Made by a program: the position numbers and the translations under genes. The notes beneath the pieces are model-generated. The model saw nothing but the letters and a program-made list of their open reading frames with translations. It was not told the origin of the DNA and did no database searches. Of a stretch of DNA of 43,531 nucleotides, positions 1-9,074 are shown in pieces; the first letter of the stretch is position 1, and every line of letters begins with the position of its first letter. This stretch comes from Clostridiales bacterium (GTDB taxonomy: Bacteria > Bacillota > Clostridia > Oscillospirales > Oscillospiraceae). The stretch covers positions 1 through 43,531 of the forward strand of contig JAJQFJ010000037.1 of the NCBI GenBank assembly GCA_021201185.1, in the 5' to 3' direction.

Positions 1-1614
1 CGGGACGGCAACCAGGCCCTCATCGACCCCATGAACATGGACGAAAAGCTGGAGATGTTCCACATGCTGGTGGACGAGATCGGCGTGAAAGAGGTGGAGA
101 TTGGCTTCCCCTCTGCCTCTGACACCGACTATGACATCTGCCGGGAGCTGATCGAGGGGGGCCACATCCCGGACGACGTGACCATCCAGGTCCTGGTCCA
201 GGCCCGGCCCCATCTCATCAAAAAGACCTTCCAGGCCATCCAGGGGGCCAAGCACGTCATTTTCCACTTCTACAACTCCACCTCCACCCTCCAGCGGCAG
301 GTGGTGTTCCGCACCGACGTGGCCGGGGTCAAGCAGATTGCCGTGGACGCGGCTGATTTGATCTACGAGATGGCCCAGCCGGTCATCGCCTCCGGCATGG
401 ACCTGCGGTATGAGTATTCCCCGGAGTCCTTTATGGGCACCGAGATGGACGCGGCGGTGGAGATCTGCGCCGCCGTGCTGGACCATCTCCACGCCGACGA
501 GGACCACAAGGTCATCCTGAACCTCCCCACCACGGTGGAGAACTGCATGCCCAACCAGTTTGCCGACGAGCTGGAGTATTTCATCCGCAATCTCCCCGGC
601 CGGGAGCGGGCCATCATCTCCCTGCACCCCCACAACGACCGGGGATGCGGCGTGGCCACCACCGAGGCGGGACTGCTGGCCGGGGCCGAGCGGGTGGAGG
701 CATGTCTCTTCGGCAACGGCGAGCGGACGGGCAACGTGGACATGATCACCGTGGCGCTGAATATGTACGTCCAGGGGGTGGACCCGGAGCTGGAGCTGAG
801 CCATATGGAGCGCATTATTGAGATGTACGAGCGGTGCACCAAAATGCGGGTACCCGAGCGGCAGCCCTACGCGGGGGATCTGGTGTTCACCGCCTTCTCC
901 GGCAGCCACCAGGACGCCATCAACAAGGGCATCAACTACATGGCGGAGACGGGGACCGACAAGTGGATGGTGCCCTATCTCCCCATCAACCCGGAGGATC
1001 TGGGCCGCTCCTACGAGCCGGTGCGCATCAACTCTCAGTCCGGCAAGGGCGGGGCCGCCTTTATTATGAACCACAAGTTCGGCTTCGATATGCCCAAGGC
1101 CATGCACCCGGAGTTCGGCGCCATTGTCCAGCGGGAGTCCGACCGGGAGGGCGTGGAGCTGAAGCCGGAGGTCATCTATCGCCTGTTCGAGGACGAGTAC
1201 CTCAAGGTCAGCGGTCCCTATCGCCTCATCAGCAACCGCCTGGGGGCGGACGTGCAGGACGGGGTGGCACACTCCCACTTCTACGGCAAGCTCCAGCACA
1301 AGGACACTGTCTTTGAAGTCACCGGCGAGGGCAACGGCCCCATCGACGCCTTCTTCAACGCCATCCACGGGGAGCGGATGGACCGCTATCAGTTCATCGA
1401 CTACAAGGAGCACGCCATCAGCCAGGGCTCCGACTCCATGGCCGTGGCCTATATCCAGCTGCGCACCAAGGACGGACACGACGTGTTCGGGGTGGGCCTG
1501 GACCACAACATCTCCATGGCCTCCATCAAGGGCATCCTCTGCGCCATCAACCGGGGCAAGCGGCTGGAAAAGCAGATGGAGATCGCCCAGCAGCAACAGC
1601 AACAGCAGCAGTAA
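1..1614 (+). CDS. leuA: 2-isopropylmalate synthase, long form, 5' truncated by window edge
   Basis: First committed step of leucine synthesis: condensation of acetyl-CoA with 2-oxoisovalerate. The frame is open from base 1, so the true start lies outside; only a short N-terminal piece should be missing. The first visible residues RDGNQALIDPM are the conserved opening of the TIM-barrel active site, and the metal-binding HPHNDRG motif follows near residue 200. The C-terminal third resembles the LeuA regulatory domain. The closest form is the long LeuA type (about 550 residues) rather than the short NifV/CimA type. The protein ends in eight consecutive glutamines, which is unusual. A strong terminator follows. 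Confidence 0.95.
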   Translation, partial: RDGNQALIDPMNMDEKLEMFHMLVDEIGVKEVEIGFPSASDTDYDICRELIEGGHIPDDVTIQVLVQARPHLIKKTFQAIQGAKHVIFHFYNSTSTLQRQVVFRTDVAGVKQIAVDAADLIYEMAQPVIASGMDLRYEYSPESFMGTEMDAAVEICAAVLDHLHADEDHKVILNLPTTVENCMPNQFADELEYFIRNLPGRERAIISLHPHNDRGCGVATTEAGLLAGAERVEACLFGNGERTGNVDMITVALNMYVQGVDPELELSHMERIIEMYERCTKMRVPERQPYAGDLVFTAFSGSHQDAINKGINYMAETGTDKWMVPYLPINPEDLGRSYEPVRINSQSGKGGAAFIMNHKFGFDMPKAMHPEFGAIVQRESDREGVELKPEVIYRLFEDEYLKVSGPYRLISNRLGADVQDGVAHSHFYGKLQHKDTVFEVTGEGNGPIDAFFNAIHGERMDRYQFIDYKEHAISQGSDSMAVAYIQLRTKDGHDVFGVGLDHNISMASIKGILCAINRGKRLEKQMEIAQQQQQQQQ

Positions 1615-1635
1615 GGCACACCCGCCCGAAACGAA

Positions 1636-1667
1636 CCGCCGCAGAGCAAGCGCTCCGCGGCGGTTTT
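1636..1667 (+). terminator. Intrinsic terminator after leuA
   Basis: CCGCCGC and GCGGCGG form an outer stem, with GAGC/GCTC inside an A-C mismatch and a four-base loop, followed by TTTT. It lies between the converging leuA and pepF genes. The reverse strand has only a weak T-run, so the site mainly serves leuA. Confidence 0.85.
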
Positions 1668-1695
1668 CCTGTCTGTCTGGATTTGTCTAAATGGC

Positions 1696-3501
1696 TCACA
1701 CACCCTCGATCTGGGCGGTCAGCTCCTCAATTTCGGTGATGATGCCGCCAATGGTGTCGATGGTGTCCAGCAGGGGAGCGTCGGTGGTGATATCCACCCC
1801 CGCCAGGGCCGCCAGGCCCACCGGGTCCAGGGTGCTGCCCGCTTTTAACACCCGCTTCCAGTCGTCCACGGCGGGCTGACCCTCTGCCTCAATGCGCTTG
1901 CAGACCTGGGTGGCCACCGTCAGTCCGGCGCTGTAGGTGTAGGAGTACAGGCCCATATAGTAGTGGGGCTGGCGCATCCAGGTCAGGGCAGCGTCGTCGT
2001 CGATGTCCACAGCGTCTCCCCAGAAGGTCTGCAGCGTTTCCTTCATGATGCGGCTGAGGGTACCAGCGTTGACGCTGCCGCCCCGGTCCACGATGCGGTA
2101 GACCTCCCGCTGATAGGCGGCCTCCAGCAGATGGGTGACAAAGTTGTGGTAATAGGTGTTGCGTATCATGCAGGAGAGCACCCAGCGGCGGAACCGGGGG
2201 TCGTCGCTGGTCTTGAGCAGATAGTGGGCCATGAGCAGCTCGTTCATGGTGGAGGGGGCCTCCACAAAGTAGGTGGAGACGTCGGTGTCAAAAATGGACT
2301 GGGCGCTGTTGCAGGCCTTAAAGTGCCCGGCATGGCCCAGCTCGTGGGCCAGGGTGAACACGTCCGACATCCGCTCGTTCCAGGCCAGCAGGATATAGGA
2401 GTTCTTCCCGTAGGGGCTGGAGCAGAAGCCACCGGTGGACTTGCCCTGGTTCCGGGCAAAGTCGATCCAACGCTTGTCATAGGCCTCCCGCACCATGGCC
2501 ACATAGTCCTCCCCCATAATGGAGAGGCCCTTTTCGATGTACTCCCGGGAGCCCTGGATGGTGACCTTGGGGTCGTACTCCGGGTCAACGGCGATCTTCA
2601 GGTCGGCAAAGGTCATCCGGTCCAGACCGTGGAGCTTTTTCAGCAGCCGGGCATACCGCCGCATATGGGGGGCCAGCCGCTCCATGATCAGGTCAATCTG
2701 CCGGTGATAGAGGGACTGGTCCACCTTCTGTCCAAAAAGGAGGCTGTCGAATACGGAATCGTAGCCCCGGAGGTCGGCCATGGTCTTTTCCGTCTGCACC
2801 TGGGCGTTGTAGGCGGCGGCGGTGACGTTCTCGTACTCCCGGAGCTTGGCGGAGAAGGCGGAGAAGGCCCCCCGCCGGACGGCGGCATCCGTCTCATACT
2901 CGTAGTCGTCCTCAAACAGGGAGTAGCCCAGGGGATACTCCTTCCCATCCACCGTAAAGGGCGGGAACTTCATATCCGCCAGCTTTGCCATGTTGTAGAT
3001 CTGATAGGGGGCGTTCACCGTCTGAGACAGGGCGGCCAGGGCACGCTCCGTCTCCGGGTGAAGGCGGTGGGGCTTCTCCCGGAGGATATCCCGGAGAAAA
3101 TGGCAGTTGGCCTCAGACTGGGCGGCGGCCTCCGCCAGCAGGGCCTCGTCCGCCTGGGACAGCTCACTGGTCACGAAGCTGAGCTGGCTCATCACCTGGG
3201 CGGCCAGGCGGTTTTGCTCTCCGTTGCGCTCCTGGTTGTGGGCGTCGGTGTAGTCCACCTCCACCGCCAGGTGGCAGTAGTTGGAGGTCAGGGTCAGCAG
3301 CCGGACCGCCTCCCGGAAGTCGTCCAGGCAGGCGTTGATCGTCTCAGGGGAGGTCAGCTTGCCCCGGTACTGCTGTACCATGCTCCCGGCCAGTTCCCGG
3401 AGCCGCCGGGCGTCCTGATACATGGCCTCCTCGGTTGGGTAGATCAGGGACAGGTCCCAGGTCTCGGCGACGGGGACATCCTTGCGAAGGGTGGTGCTCA
3501 T
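1696..3501 (-). CDS. pepF: Oligoendopeptidase F (M3 family zinc peptidase)
   Basis: Cytoplasmic metallopeptidase that cleaves short peptides. At 601 residues it has the usual length for the family. The zinc motif HELGHAGHF begins at residue 386 (HExxH), and the long helical N-terminal region typical of M3 peptidases precedes it. The ATG is preceded by a good ribosome site (GGAAAGGAAG, about 8 bases away). It is a single-gene unit with its own promoter, whose -35 box is embedded in the terminator of the upstream psuKG operon. It converges on leuA. Confidence 0.94.
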   Translation of the reverse strand: MSTTLRKDVPVAETWDLSLIYPTEEAMYQDARRLRELAGSMVQQYRGKLTSPETINACLDDFREAVRLLTLTSNYCHLAVEVDYTDAHNQERNGEQNRLAAQVMSQLSFVTSELSQADEALLAEAAAQSEANCHFLRDILREKPHRLHPETERALAALSQTVNAPYQIYNMAKLADMKFPPFTVDGKEYPLGYSLFEDDYEYETDAAVRRGAFSAFSAKLREYENVTAAAYNAQVQTEKTMADLRGYDSVFDSLLFGQKVDQSLYHRQIDLIMERLAPHMRRYARLLKKLHGLDRMTFADLKIAVDPEYDPKVTIQGSREYIEKGLSIMGEDYVAMVREAYDKRWIDFARNQGKSTGGFCSSPYGKNSYILLAWNERMSDVFTLAHELGHAGHFKACNSAQSIFDTDVSTYFVEAPSTMNELLMAHYLLKTSDDPRFRRWVLSCMIRNTYYHNFVTHLLEAAYQREVYRIVDRGGSVNAGTLSRIMKETLQTFWGDAVDIDDDAALTWMRQPHYYMGLYSYTYSAGLTVATQVCKRIEAEGQPAVDDWKRVLKAGSTLDPVGLAALAGVDITTDAPLLDTIDTIGGIITEIEELTAQIEGV

Positions 3502-3537
3502 TGGCGTTACTTCCTTTCCGTCTGTTTTACTGCGCCC

Positions 3538-3566
3538 ATTGTACCCTACCTGGACGAAAAAAGCAA
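3538..3566 (-). promoter_or_regulatory. Sigma-A promoter of pepF
   Basis: On the minus strand TTGCTT (3561-3566) and TACAAT (3538-3543) are separated by 17 bp. The -35 box lies on the last stem bases and the T-tract of the psuG terminator, so terminator and promoter share sequence. Confidence 0.55.
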
Positions 3567-3597
3567 ACCGAACCTCCGAAGGGGAGGCCCGGTCTGC
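3557..3597 (-). terminator. Intrinsic terminator after psuG
   Basis: A 15-bp stem (3583-3597 with 3563-3577 on the plus strand, including some G-U pairs) with a 5-base loop, followed on the minus strand by TTTTTT. It ends the psuK-psuG operon. Confidence 0.9.
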
Positions 3598-3615
3598 AAA
3601 CAGGCGATATGTGAT

Positions 3616-4533
3616 TTACTTGCACAGCTCCGTGGCCACGGCGGAGGCCAGACGGGCGTTGTTGAACACCAGCTGGATGTTGGAGTCCAGGCTGTCGCCG
3701 CCGGTGAGATCCTTGATCTTGGCCAGCAGGAAGGGGGTGGTCTGCTTGCCGTGGATGCCCAGGGCGTTGGCCTCGGCCACCGCCTCGTCGATGGCCTTGT
3801 TGATCACGTCCGCATCCATGGAGTACTCCTCCGGGATGGGGTTGGTCACCAGCATGCCGCCCTTGAGCCCCATCTCCCGCTGGGCGCGGAAGGCGGCGGC
3901 CACCTCGGCGGGGGTGTCCAGCTCATAGTCCACGCCGAAGCCGCTCTTGCGGGTGTAGAAGGCGGGCAGCTCGCTGGTGCCGTAGCCGATGACGGGGACG
4001 CCCTTGGTCTCCAGATACTCCAGGGTCAGCCCCAGGTCCAGGATGGACTTGGCCCCGGCGCAGATGACCATGACCGGGGTCTGGGCCAGCTCCTCCAGGT
4101 CGGCGGAGATGTCCATGGTGGTCTCCGCCCCACGATGGACGCCGCCGATGCCGCCGGTGGCAAAGACGGAGATGCCAGCCATGTTGGCGATGAGCATGGT
4201 GGTGGTGACGGTGGTGGCCCCGTCCATCCCCCTGGCGACGATGACCGGCAGGTCCCGGCGGGAGACCTTGGTGACCTCCTGGCCCTTCTTGCCCAGGTGC
4301 TCGATCTCCTCATGGGTGCAGCCCGCCTTGAGGCGGCCGCCGATGATGGCGATGGTGGCGGGGATGGCCCCGCAGGAGCGGATGATCTCCTCCACCTTGA
4401 GGGCGGTCTCCACGTTCTGCGGGTAGGGCATACCGTGGGAGATGATGGTGGACTCCAGCGCCACCACGGGCCGGTTGTCCTTCAGAGCCTGGGCCACCTC
4501 GGGGGCCACGTCCAGATACTTGGTGAGAGACAT
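3616..4533 (-). CDS. psuG: Pseudouridine-5'-phosphate glycosidase
   Basis: Cleaves the C-C glycosidic bond of pseudouridine 5'-phosphate to give uracil and ribose 5-phosphate. The 305-residue protein matches the family length. The N-terminal VALESTIISHGMPYPQN block (with the conserved Glu at residue 27) and the VFATGGIGGVHRGAE segment are hallmark PsuG sequences. It follows psuK on the same strand after 81 bases. A short GC hairpin with TTTT (590-602 of 4590-4602) lies in that gap and may reduce but not abolish readthrough. The start has AGGAGG nine bases upstream. The kinase neighbour makes the assignment firm. Confidence 0.95.
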   Translation of the reverse strand: MSLTKYLDVAPEVAQALKDNRPVVALESTIISHGMPYPQNVETALKVEEIIRSCGAIPATIAIIGGRLKAGCTHEEIEHLGKKGQEVTKVSRRDLPVIVARGMDGATTVTTTMLIANMAGISVFATGGIGGVHRGAETTMDISADLEELAQTPVMVICAGAKSILDLGLTLEYLETKGVPVIGYGTSELPAFYTRKSGFGVDYELDTPAEVAAAFRAQREMGLKGGMLVTNPIPEEYSMDADVINKAIDEAVAEANALGIHGKQTTPFLLAKIKDLTGGDSLDSNIQLVFNNARLASAVATELCK

Positions 4534-4614
4534 GATGCAGTACCTCCTGTGATATGATAATGGTTTGAGAATGAACTTTTTTATGAAAAGCCGCGCAGCG
4601 GCAGGAACACGGGC

Positions 4615-5694
4615 TTATTGCGCCATCCGCTCCAGGATGGCCTCGCCGGAGAGCCGGGGGTTGATGGTCTCCGTCCCCTCGATGGAGATGGCGGCGGCGG
4701 CCTGTGCCCGGCAGGCGGAGCCCTCCAGGTCGTTGCCCTCCAGATAGGCCCAGGCCAGAGCCGCCATAAAGGCATCCCCCGCGCCGGTGGCGTTGACCGG
4801 CCGGGCGGGATAGCAGGGAAGACGGAGGCTCCCCCAGTGGTCGGCGGCGTAGACCCCATCACTCCCCAGGGAGATGAACACCCGGCGGAGGCCGGTGTCC
4901 AGCAGGGTCTGAGCCGCCCGCTCCAGGCTCTCATCGTCGGTGATGGACACCCCGGAGAGCAGCTCCGCCTCGTAGCGGTTGGGCTTGAGGGTGTGAATTT
5001 TTCCCAGAACGTCCTGGAGCCTGACTGCCTTGGCGGTGGACACCGGGTCGGCAAAGATGGGGGCCTTCACGTTCTCACACAGCCAGCGCACCGATTCGGC
5101 GGGGATGTTGGTGTCCACAATGACGATCTGGGCGTTGTCCAGCAGGGCGCGGTGACTCTGGAGATAGCCCGAGGTCACATGGTCATAGATGTCCATATCC
5201 GAGATGGCCAGGGCCATGTCCCCGTCCGGGCCGGAGAGAAAGACGTAGTTGGAAGTGGTCCCTCCGGGGACCTGGAGGGCCTGGGAGATGTCGATGCCCA
5301 GCTCCCCGCAGGAGGCGGCGATCTTCTGGGCGTAGATGTCGTCTCCAAAGGCGGTGAGCAGCCGCACGTCCACCCCCAGCAGGGCCAGATTGTGGGCGAT
5401 GTTCCGCCCCACGCCCCCCAGGGACATGCGCACCCGGCCGGGGTTGGAGTCGCTGGCCACCAGAGGGGCGTAGGCCCGGCCGCCGATGTCCATATTCACC
5501 CCGCCTACCACCGTCACATAGGAGGCGGTGCGGAGGACATAGCCCTTCCCGGCGATATACCCCTTTTTCATCAGGTTGGAGATGTGGACGGCCACCGAGG
5601 AGCGGGTGATCCCCGCCCGGTCGGCCAGCTCCTGCTGGGAGATCATGGGGTTCTCTGCGATCCAGTTCAGAATTTCCCGTTCCCGCTGGGTCAT
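4615..5694 (-). CDS. psuK: Pseudouridine kinase (PfkB family) with N-terminal winged-helix DNA-binding domain
   Basis: Phosphorylates pseudouridine to the 5'-phosphate used by PsuG. Residues 1 to about 55 form a winged helix (MTQREREIL...QQELADRAGITRSS), and from about residue 60 a PfkB sugar-kinase domain follows, with the GGVGRNIA substrate loop and the NATGAGDAF catalytic motif (Asp near 307). Proteins with this fused architecture are known in Firmicutes; autoregulation is my inference. The promoter just upstream carries a perfect 16-bp palindrome that fits as the operator. Ribosome site GAGGAGGGG. Divergent to the nucleoside ABC importer. Confidence 0.9.
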   Translation of the reverse strand: MTQREREILNWIAENPMISQQELADRAGITRSSVAVHISNLMKKGYIAGKGYVLRTASYVTVVGGVNMDIGGRAYAPLVASDSNPGRVRMSLGGVGRNIAHNLALLGVDVRLLTAFGDDIYAQKIAASCGELGIDISQALQVPGGTTSNYVFLSGPDGDMALAISDMDIYDHVTSGYLQSHRALLDNAQIVIVDTNIPAESVRWLCENVKAPIFADPVSTAKAVRLQDVLGKIHTLKPNRYEAELLSGVSITDDESLERAAQTLLDTGLRRVFISLGSDGVYAADHWGSLRLPCYPARPVNATGAGDAFMAALAWAYLEGNDLEGSACRAQAAAAISIEGTETINPRLSGEAILERMAQ

Positions 5695-5721
5695 GGAAGC
5701 CCCTCCTCTCTCGCTCTTAAA

Positions 5722-5737
5722 ATAAGCAATTGCTTAT
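5722..5737. promoter_or_regulatory. Perfect 16-bp palindrome downstream of the psuK promoter, candidate operator
   Basis: ATAAGCAATTGCTTAT is a perfect inverted repeat lying between the predicted psuK start site and its ribosome site. A partial half copy (GCTTAT) is at 5751-5756, next to the -10 box. The likeliest binder is the winged-helix domain of PsuK itself; this is inference. Confidence 0.6.
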
Positions 5738-5754
5738 CAGGAAGATTTTAGCTT

Positions 5755-5783
5755 ATTATACAGGATACCGGCAGAGAGGTCAA
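5755..5783 (-). promoter_or_regulatory. Sigma-A promoter of psuK-psuG
   Basis: Minus strand TTGACC (5778-5783), 17-bp spacer, TATAAT (5755-5760). A near-perfect housekeeping promoter about 60 bases before psuK. Confidence 0.8.
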
Positions 5784-5920
5784 CTGTTTTTTCTGAGGCG
5801 GCGGGGGGGAGGTCCGCCCGTCCTCCTGCTGAGAGGACGGAGGGACAGAAACGGAGCCTGTTTTGCCAGAGCTGCCGACTTTGTCCGCTATTTTTGCTCA
5901 AAATTCGCCAAATTAGGGGG

Positions 5921-5949
5921 TTGCTATTTTGTAAAGGCAATGTTATAAT
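5921..5949 (+). promoter_or_regulatory. Sigma-A promoter of the BMP lipoprotein gene
   Basis: TTGCTA (5921-5926), 17-bp spacer, TATAAT (5944-5949). The resulting leader is about 105 bases and holds one GC hairpin (CCCCG/CGGGG, about 6011-6034) just before the ribosome site AGGAAAGG. I saw no palindrome like the psuK operator. Together with the psuK promoter this accounts for the 365-base divergent intergenic region. Confidence 0.8.
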
Positions 5950-6059
5950 ATCTGTACACTCAGTTTTCTGCCCCATGTGAAAAAGGTGCGGTTCTGAGCA
6001 ATTCCGACCCCGGGGCGAGAACGCGTCGGGGAATATGATCAGGAAAGGATGACACACGG

Positions 6060-7334
6060 ATGAAACAGATGAAGAAGCTCCTCGCTCTCCTGTTGGCTCT
6101 GATGATGTGCTTCGCTCTGGCCGCCTGCGGCAGCAGCAGCGATACCACCACCACAGACGACACCTCCAGCGATACCACTGAGGAGTCCAGCGACGCCGAC
6201 ACCACCGAGGAGTCCAGCGACGCCGACACCACCGAGGAGGCCGGGGACGAGGCTGAGGCCGAGGTCGAGGACACCACCTCCACCGAGACCGTCTCCGCCG
6301 ACGACATCGACGACAACATGACCTCTGAGGACGGTACTTATGAGATCGCCTTCGTCACCGACGTGGGCTCCCTGAAGGACAAGTCCTTCAACGAGGGCAC
6401 CTGGAACGGCGTCAAGCTCTATGCTTACGAGAACGGCCTGTCCTACAAGTATTATCAGCCCGCCAACGAGAGCGAGGCCACCGATGATGACCGCTATGAC
6501 GCCATGGCCGCTGCCTGCGACGCGGGCGCCAAGGTTGTTGTCTGTGCCGGTTACCTTCAGGAGGTCGCTCTGACTCAGGCCGCTATCGCCTATCCCGATG
6601 TGCAGTTCGTCTTCATCGACGGCTACACCCTGTATGATGGCGACACCGCTCTGACCAACGTGGCCGGCATCAACTTCCAGGAGGAGCAGTGCGGCTACTT
6701 CGCCGGCTATGCTGCCGTCATGGAAGGCTACACCGAGCTGGGCTTCTCCGGCGGCGGTGGCGGCACCAACCCCGCCTGCTGCCGTTACGGCTTCGGCTAC
6801 GTGCAGGGCGCCAATGACGCCGCTGCCGCTCTGGGCATCACCGTCAACATCAACTACTCCTGGCTCTATGGCTCCAGCTACAGCGCCTCCCCCGACCTGC
6901 AGACCATGATCTCCGGCTGGTACTCCAACGGCACTCAGGTCGTGTTCGCCTGCGGCGGCTCCATGTTCTCCTCCATCGCCACTGCCGCTGCTGAGAACGA
7001 CGGCGCTGTGATCGGCGTTGACGTTGACCAGTCCAGCGAGTCCGATACCGTCATCACCTCCGCCATGAAGGGCCTGGCCGAGGCTACCGAGTATGCTGTC
7101 GGCAAGTACTATGACGGCTCCTGGGACGAGATCGGCGGCACCACCACCACCCTGGGCGCTGCTGACGGCGCCGTGGGTCTGCCCACCGACACCTGGTCCA
7201 TGACCAACTTCACCGTCGAGGACTATGAGGCTCTGCTGGCCTCCGTCGTCAGCGGCGAGCTGGTCGTTGACAGCGACTACGAGAACAACTTCGATCAGGA
7301 GTACTCCAACGTCACCGTCAACATGATCGAGTAA
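6060..7334 (+). CDS. BMP-family nucleoside-type ABC transporter substrate-binding lipoprotein
   Basis: Extracellular, lipid-anchored binding protein of an ABC importer. A signal peptide (MKQMKKLL...) ends in the lipobox LAAC. An acidic Ser/Thr/Glu/Asp-rich linker (residues about 25-85) contains two identical 9-residue repeats, EESSDADTT. The binding domain starts near residue 90 (YEIAFVTDVGSLKDKSFNEGTW, read in two parts: YEIAFVTDVG, then the KSFNE motif) and is typical of the Med/BmpA/PnrA family, which binds nucleosides. Codon use is shifted to GCT/GAC-type codons, as in a highly expressed gene. A terminator separates it from the ATPase gene, giving excess binding protein. Ligand not known; psuKG next door suggests pseudouridine or another nucleoside. 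Confidence 0.92.
   Translation: MKQMKKLLALLLALMMCFALAACGSSSDTTTTDDTSSDTTEESSDADTTEESSDADTTEEAGDEAEAEVEDTTSTETVSADDIDDNMTSEDGTYEIAFVTDVGSLKDKSFNEGTWNGVKLYAYENGLSYKYYQPANESEATDDDRYDAMAAACDAGAKVVVCAGYLQEVALTQAAIAYPDVQFVFIDGYTLYDGDTALTNVAGINFQEEQCGYFAGYAAVMEGYTELGFSGGGGGTNPACCRYGFGYVQGANDAAAALGITVNINYSWLYGSSYSASPDLQTMISGWYSNGTQVVFACGGSMFSSIATAAAENDGAVIGVDVDQSSESDTVITSAMKGLAEATEYAVGKYYDGSWDEIGGTTTTLGAADGAVGLPTDTWSMTNFTVEDYEALLASVVSGELVVDSDYENNFDQEYSNVTVNMIE
6180..6233 (+). repeat. Two perfect 27-bp tandem repeats inside the lipoprotein linker
   Basis: 6180-6206 and 6207-6233 are identical and encode EESSDADTT twice (residues 41-58). In-frame and in a disordered linker, so copy number could change without harming the fold. 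Confidence 0.9.
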
Positions 7335-7364
7335 TTTCTGTATCCACAGAAGCTCCGCAATGCG

Positions 7365-7398
7365 GCGGGGAGGATGCGAAAGCGTCCTCCCCGCTTTT
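7365..7398 (+). terminator. Intrinsic terminator after the lipoprotein gene
   Basis: GCGGGGAGGA pairs with TCCTCCCCGC around a GC-closed GAAA loop, followed by TTTT. It separates the abundant binding protein from the membrane components. Confidence 0.9.
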
Positions 7399-7451
7399 CC
7401 ACATTTTGGAACATCCATACCCTAAAATTTTGCCGTTTCTTCCGTAAACCA

Positions 7452-7480
7452 TTGCTTTTTCAAAAGTTGTATGATAAAAT
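7452..7480 (+). promoter_or_regulatory. Probable sigma-A promoter of the ABC ATPase-permease operon
   Basis: TTGCTT (7452-7457), 17-bp spacer, TAAAAT (7475-7480), in an AT-rich stretch after the terminator. The -10 is less than ideal. Confidence 0.5.
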
Positions 7481-7520
7481 TTAGATTGCATTCTATAACG
7501 TGGCAACACAGGAAAGAGGG

Positions 7521-9074
7521 ATGAAAACTGTGCAACCAGACAATGTCATTGAGATGCTCCACATTACCAAGGAGTTTCCCGGCATTATCGCCAACGACGA
7601 CATCACCCTCCAGCTCCGCCGGGGGGAGGTACACGCTCTGCTCGGCGAAAACGGTGCGGGAAAATCCACGCTGATGAGCGTCCTCTTCGGGCTGTATCAG
7701 CCGGAGAAGGGCATCATCAAGAAAAACGGCCAGGAGGTCAAGATCAACGACCCCAACGACGCCACCGCCCTGGGGATCGGCATGGTCCACCAGCACTTCA
7801 AGCTCATCGAGGTGTTCACCGTCTTAGACAACATCATCCTTGGCGCAGAGACCACCAAAATGGGCTTCCTCCAGAAGAAGGAGGCCCGGAAAAAGGTGGA
7901 GGCCCTCTCCGAGAAGTACGGCCTGAAGGTAGACCTGGACGCCAGGGTGGAGGACATCACCGTGGGTATGCAGCAGCGGGTAGAGATCCTGAAAATGCTG
8001 TATCGTGACAACGAGATTCTGATCTTTGACGAGCCCACCGCCGTCCTCACTCCCCAGGAGATCGACGAGCTGCTCATCACCATGCGGGCCTTCGCCGACG
8101 AGGGCAAGAGCATCCTGTTCATCTCCCACAAGCTCAACGAGATCATGCAGGTGGCCGACCGGGTCACCGTCCTCCGGAAGGGCAAGTATGTCGGCACTGT
8201 GGACACCAAGGACACCGACAAGCAGAGCCTGTCCAACATGATGGTGGGCCGCCCGGTGCAGCTGGAGGTGGTCAAGGACGAGGCAAAGCCCACGGACACC
8301 GTCCTCCACGTGGAGAACCTGACCGTCCCCTCCACCACCCACAAGCGCAACGCCGTCAACGGCGTCTCCTTCGACGTGCGGGCGGGCGAGATCGTCTGCA
8401 TCGCCGGTATCGACGGCAACGGCCAGAGCGAGCTGGTCTACGGCCTAACCGGCCTGGAGAAGAGCTCCGGCGGCACCGTCACCCTCTGCGGAAAGGACAT
8501 CTCCCACGCCACCATCCGTCAGCGTGGAGAGAATATGAGCCACATCCCCGAGGACCGGCACAAGCACGGCCTGATCCTGGACTTCACCCTGGAGCAGAAT
8601 ATGGTCCTCCAGCGGTTCCAGGAGCCTCAGTTCCAGCACTTCGGCTTTATCAACGCCCCCGCCGTGCGGGAGTATTCCGACCGGCTCATCGAGCAGTATG
8701 ACGTCCGCTCCGGACAGGGCTCCATCACCACCGCCAGAAGCATGTCCGGCGGCAACCAGCAGAAGGCGATCATCGCCCGGGAGCTGGACCGGGACAAGCC
8801 CCTGATTATGGCGGTCCAGCCCACCCGTGGCCTGGACGTGGGCGCCATCGAGTACATCCACGGCCAGCTGGTGGCGGCCCGGGACGCGGGCCACGCCGTG
8901 CTCCTGGTCTCCCTGGAGCTGGACGAGGTCATGAGCCTGAGCGACCGCATCCTGGTCATGTACGAGGGTGAGATCGTGGGCGAGCTCGACCCGAAAAAGA
9001 CAAACGTTCAGGAGCTGGGCCTCTACATGGCCGGAGCGAAACGTCAGACCGGAAAGGAGGCCAAGGGCGCATGA
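7521..9074 (+). CDS. Nucleoside-type ABC importer, ATP-binding protein with two nucleotide-binding domains
   Basis: Energises the importer. Two ABC domains are fused: the first has Walker [10 protein letters not shown] (residues 42-50), a VGMQQRVEI signature and Walker [10 protein letters not shown]; the second has the degenerate Walker [10 protein letters not shown] and the signature MSGGNQQK, as in RbsA/YufO-type carbohydrate and nucleoside importers. I place the start at ATG 7521, since AGGA lies seven bases upstream; an in-frame GTG at 7500 would lack a ribosome site. The permease gene overlaps the stop by 4 bases (ATGA). Confidence 0.93.
   Translation: MKTVQPDNVIEMLHITKEFPGIIANDDITLQLRRGEVHALLGENGAGKSTLMSVLFGLYQPEKGIIKKNGQEVKINDPNDATALGIGMVHQHFKLIEVFTVLDNIILGAETTKMGFLQKKEARKKVEALSEKYGLKVDLDARVEDITVGMQQRVEILKMLYRDNEILIFDEPTAVLTPQEIDELLITMRAFADEGKSILFISHKLNEIMQVADRVTVLRKGKYVGTVDTKDTDKQSLSNMMVGRPVQLEVVKDEAKPTDTVLHVENLTVPSTTHKRNAVNGVSFDVRAGEIVCIAGIDGNGQSELVYGLTGLEKSSGGTVTLCGKDISHATIRQRGENMSHIPEDRHKHGLILDFTLEQNMVLQRFQEPQFQHFGFINAPAVREYSDRLIEQYDVRSGQGSITTARSMSGGNQQKAIIARELDRDKPLIMAVQPTRGLDVGAIEYIHGQLVAARDAGHAVLLVSLELDEVMSLSDRILVMYEGEIVGELDPKKTNVQELGLYMAGAKRQTGKEAKGA

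Noticed and set aside
1963..4557. Very long plus-strand open frame antisense to pepF and psuG
   Set aside because: High GC makes stop-free antisense frames common. Its composition (Gly, His, Val, Leu, Gln-rich) is that of a shadow frame, it has no ribosome site, and both opposite genes are clear.
5956..6059. Purine or other known riboswitch in the lipoprotein leader
   Set aside because: Only one GC hairpin is visible, and I could find none of the conserved loop sequences of purine riboswitches.
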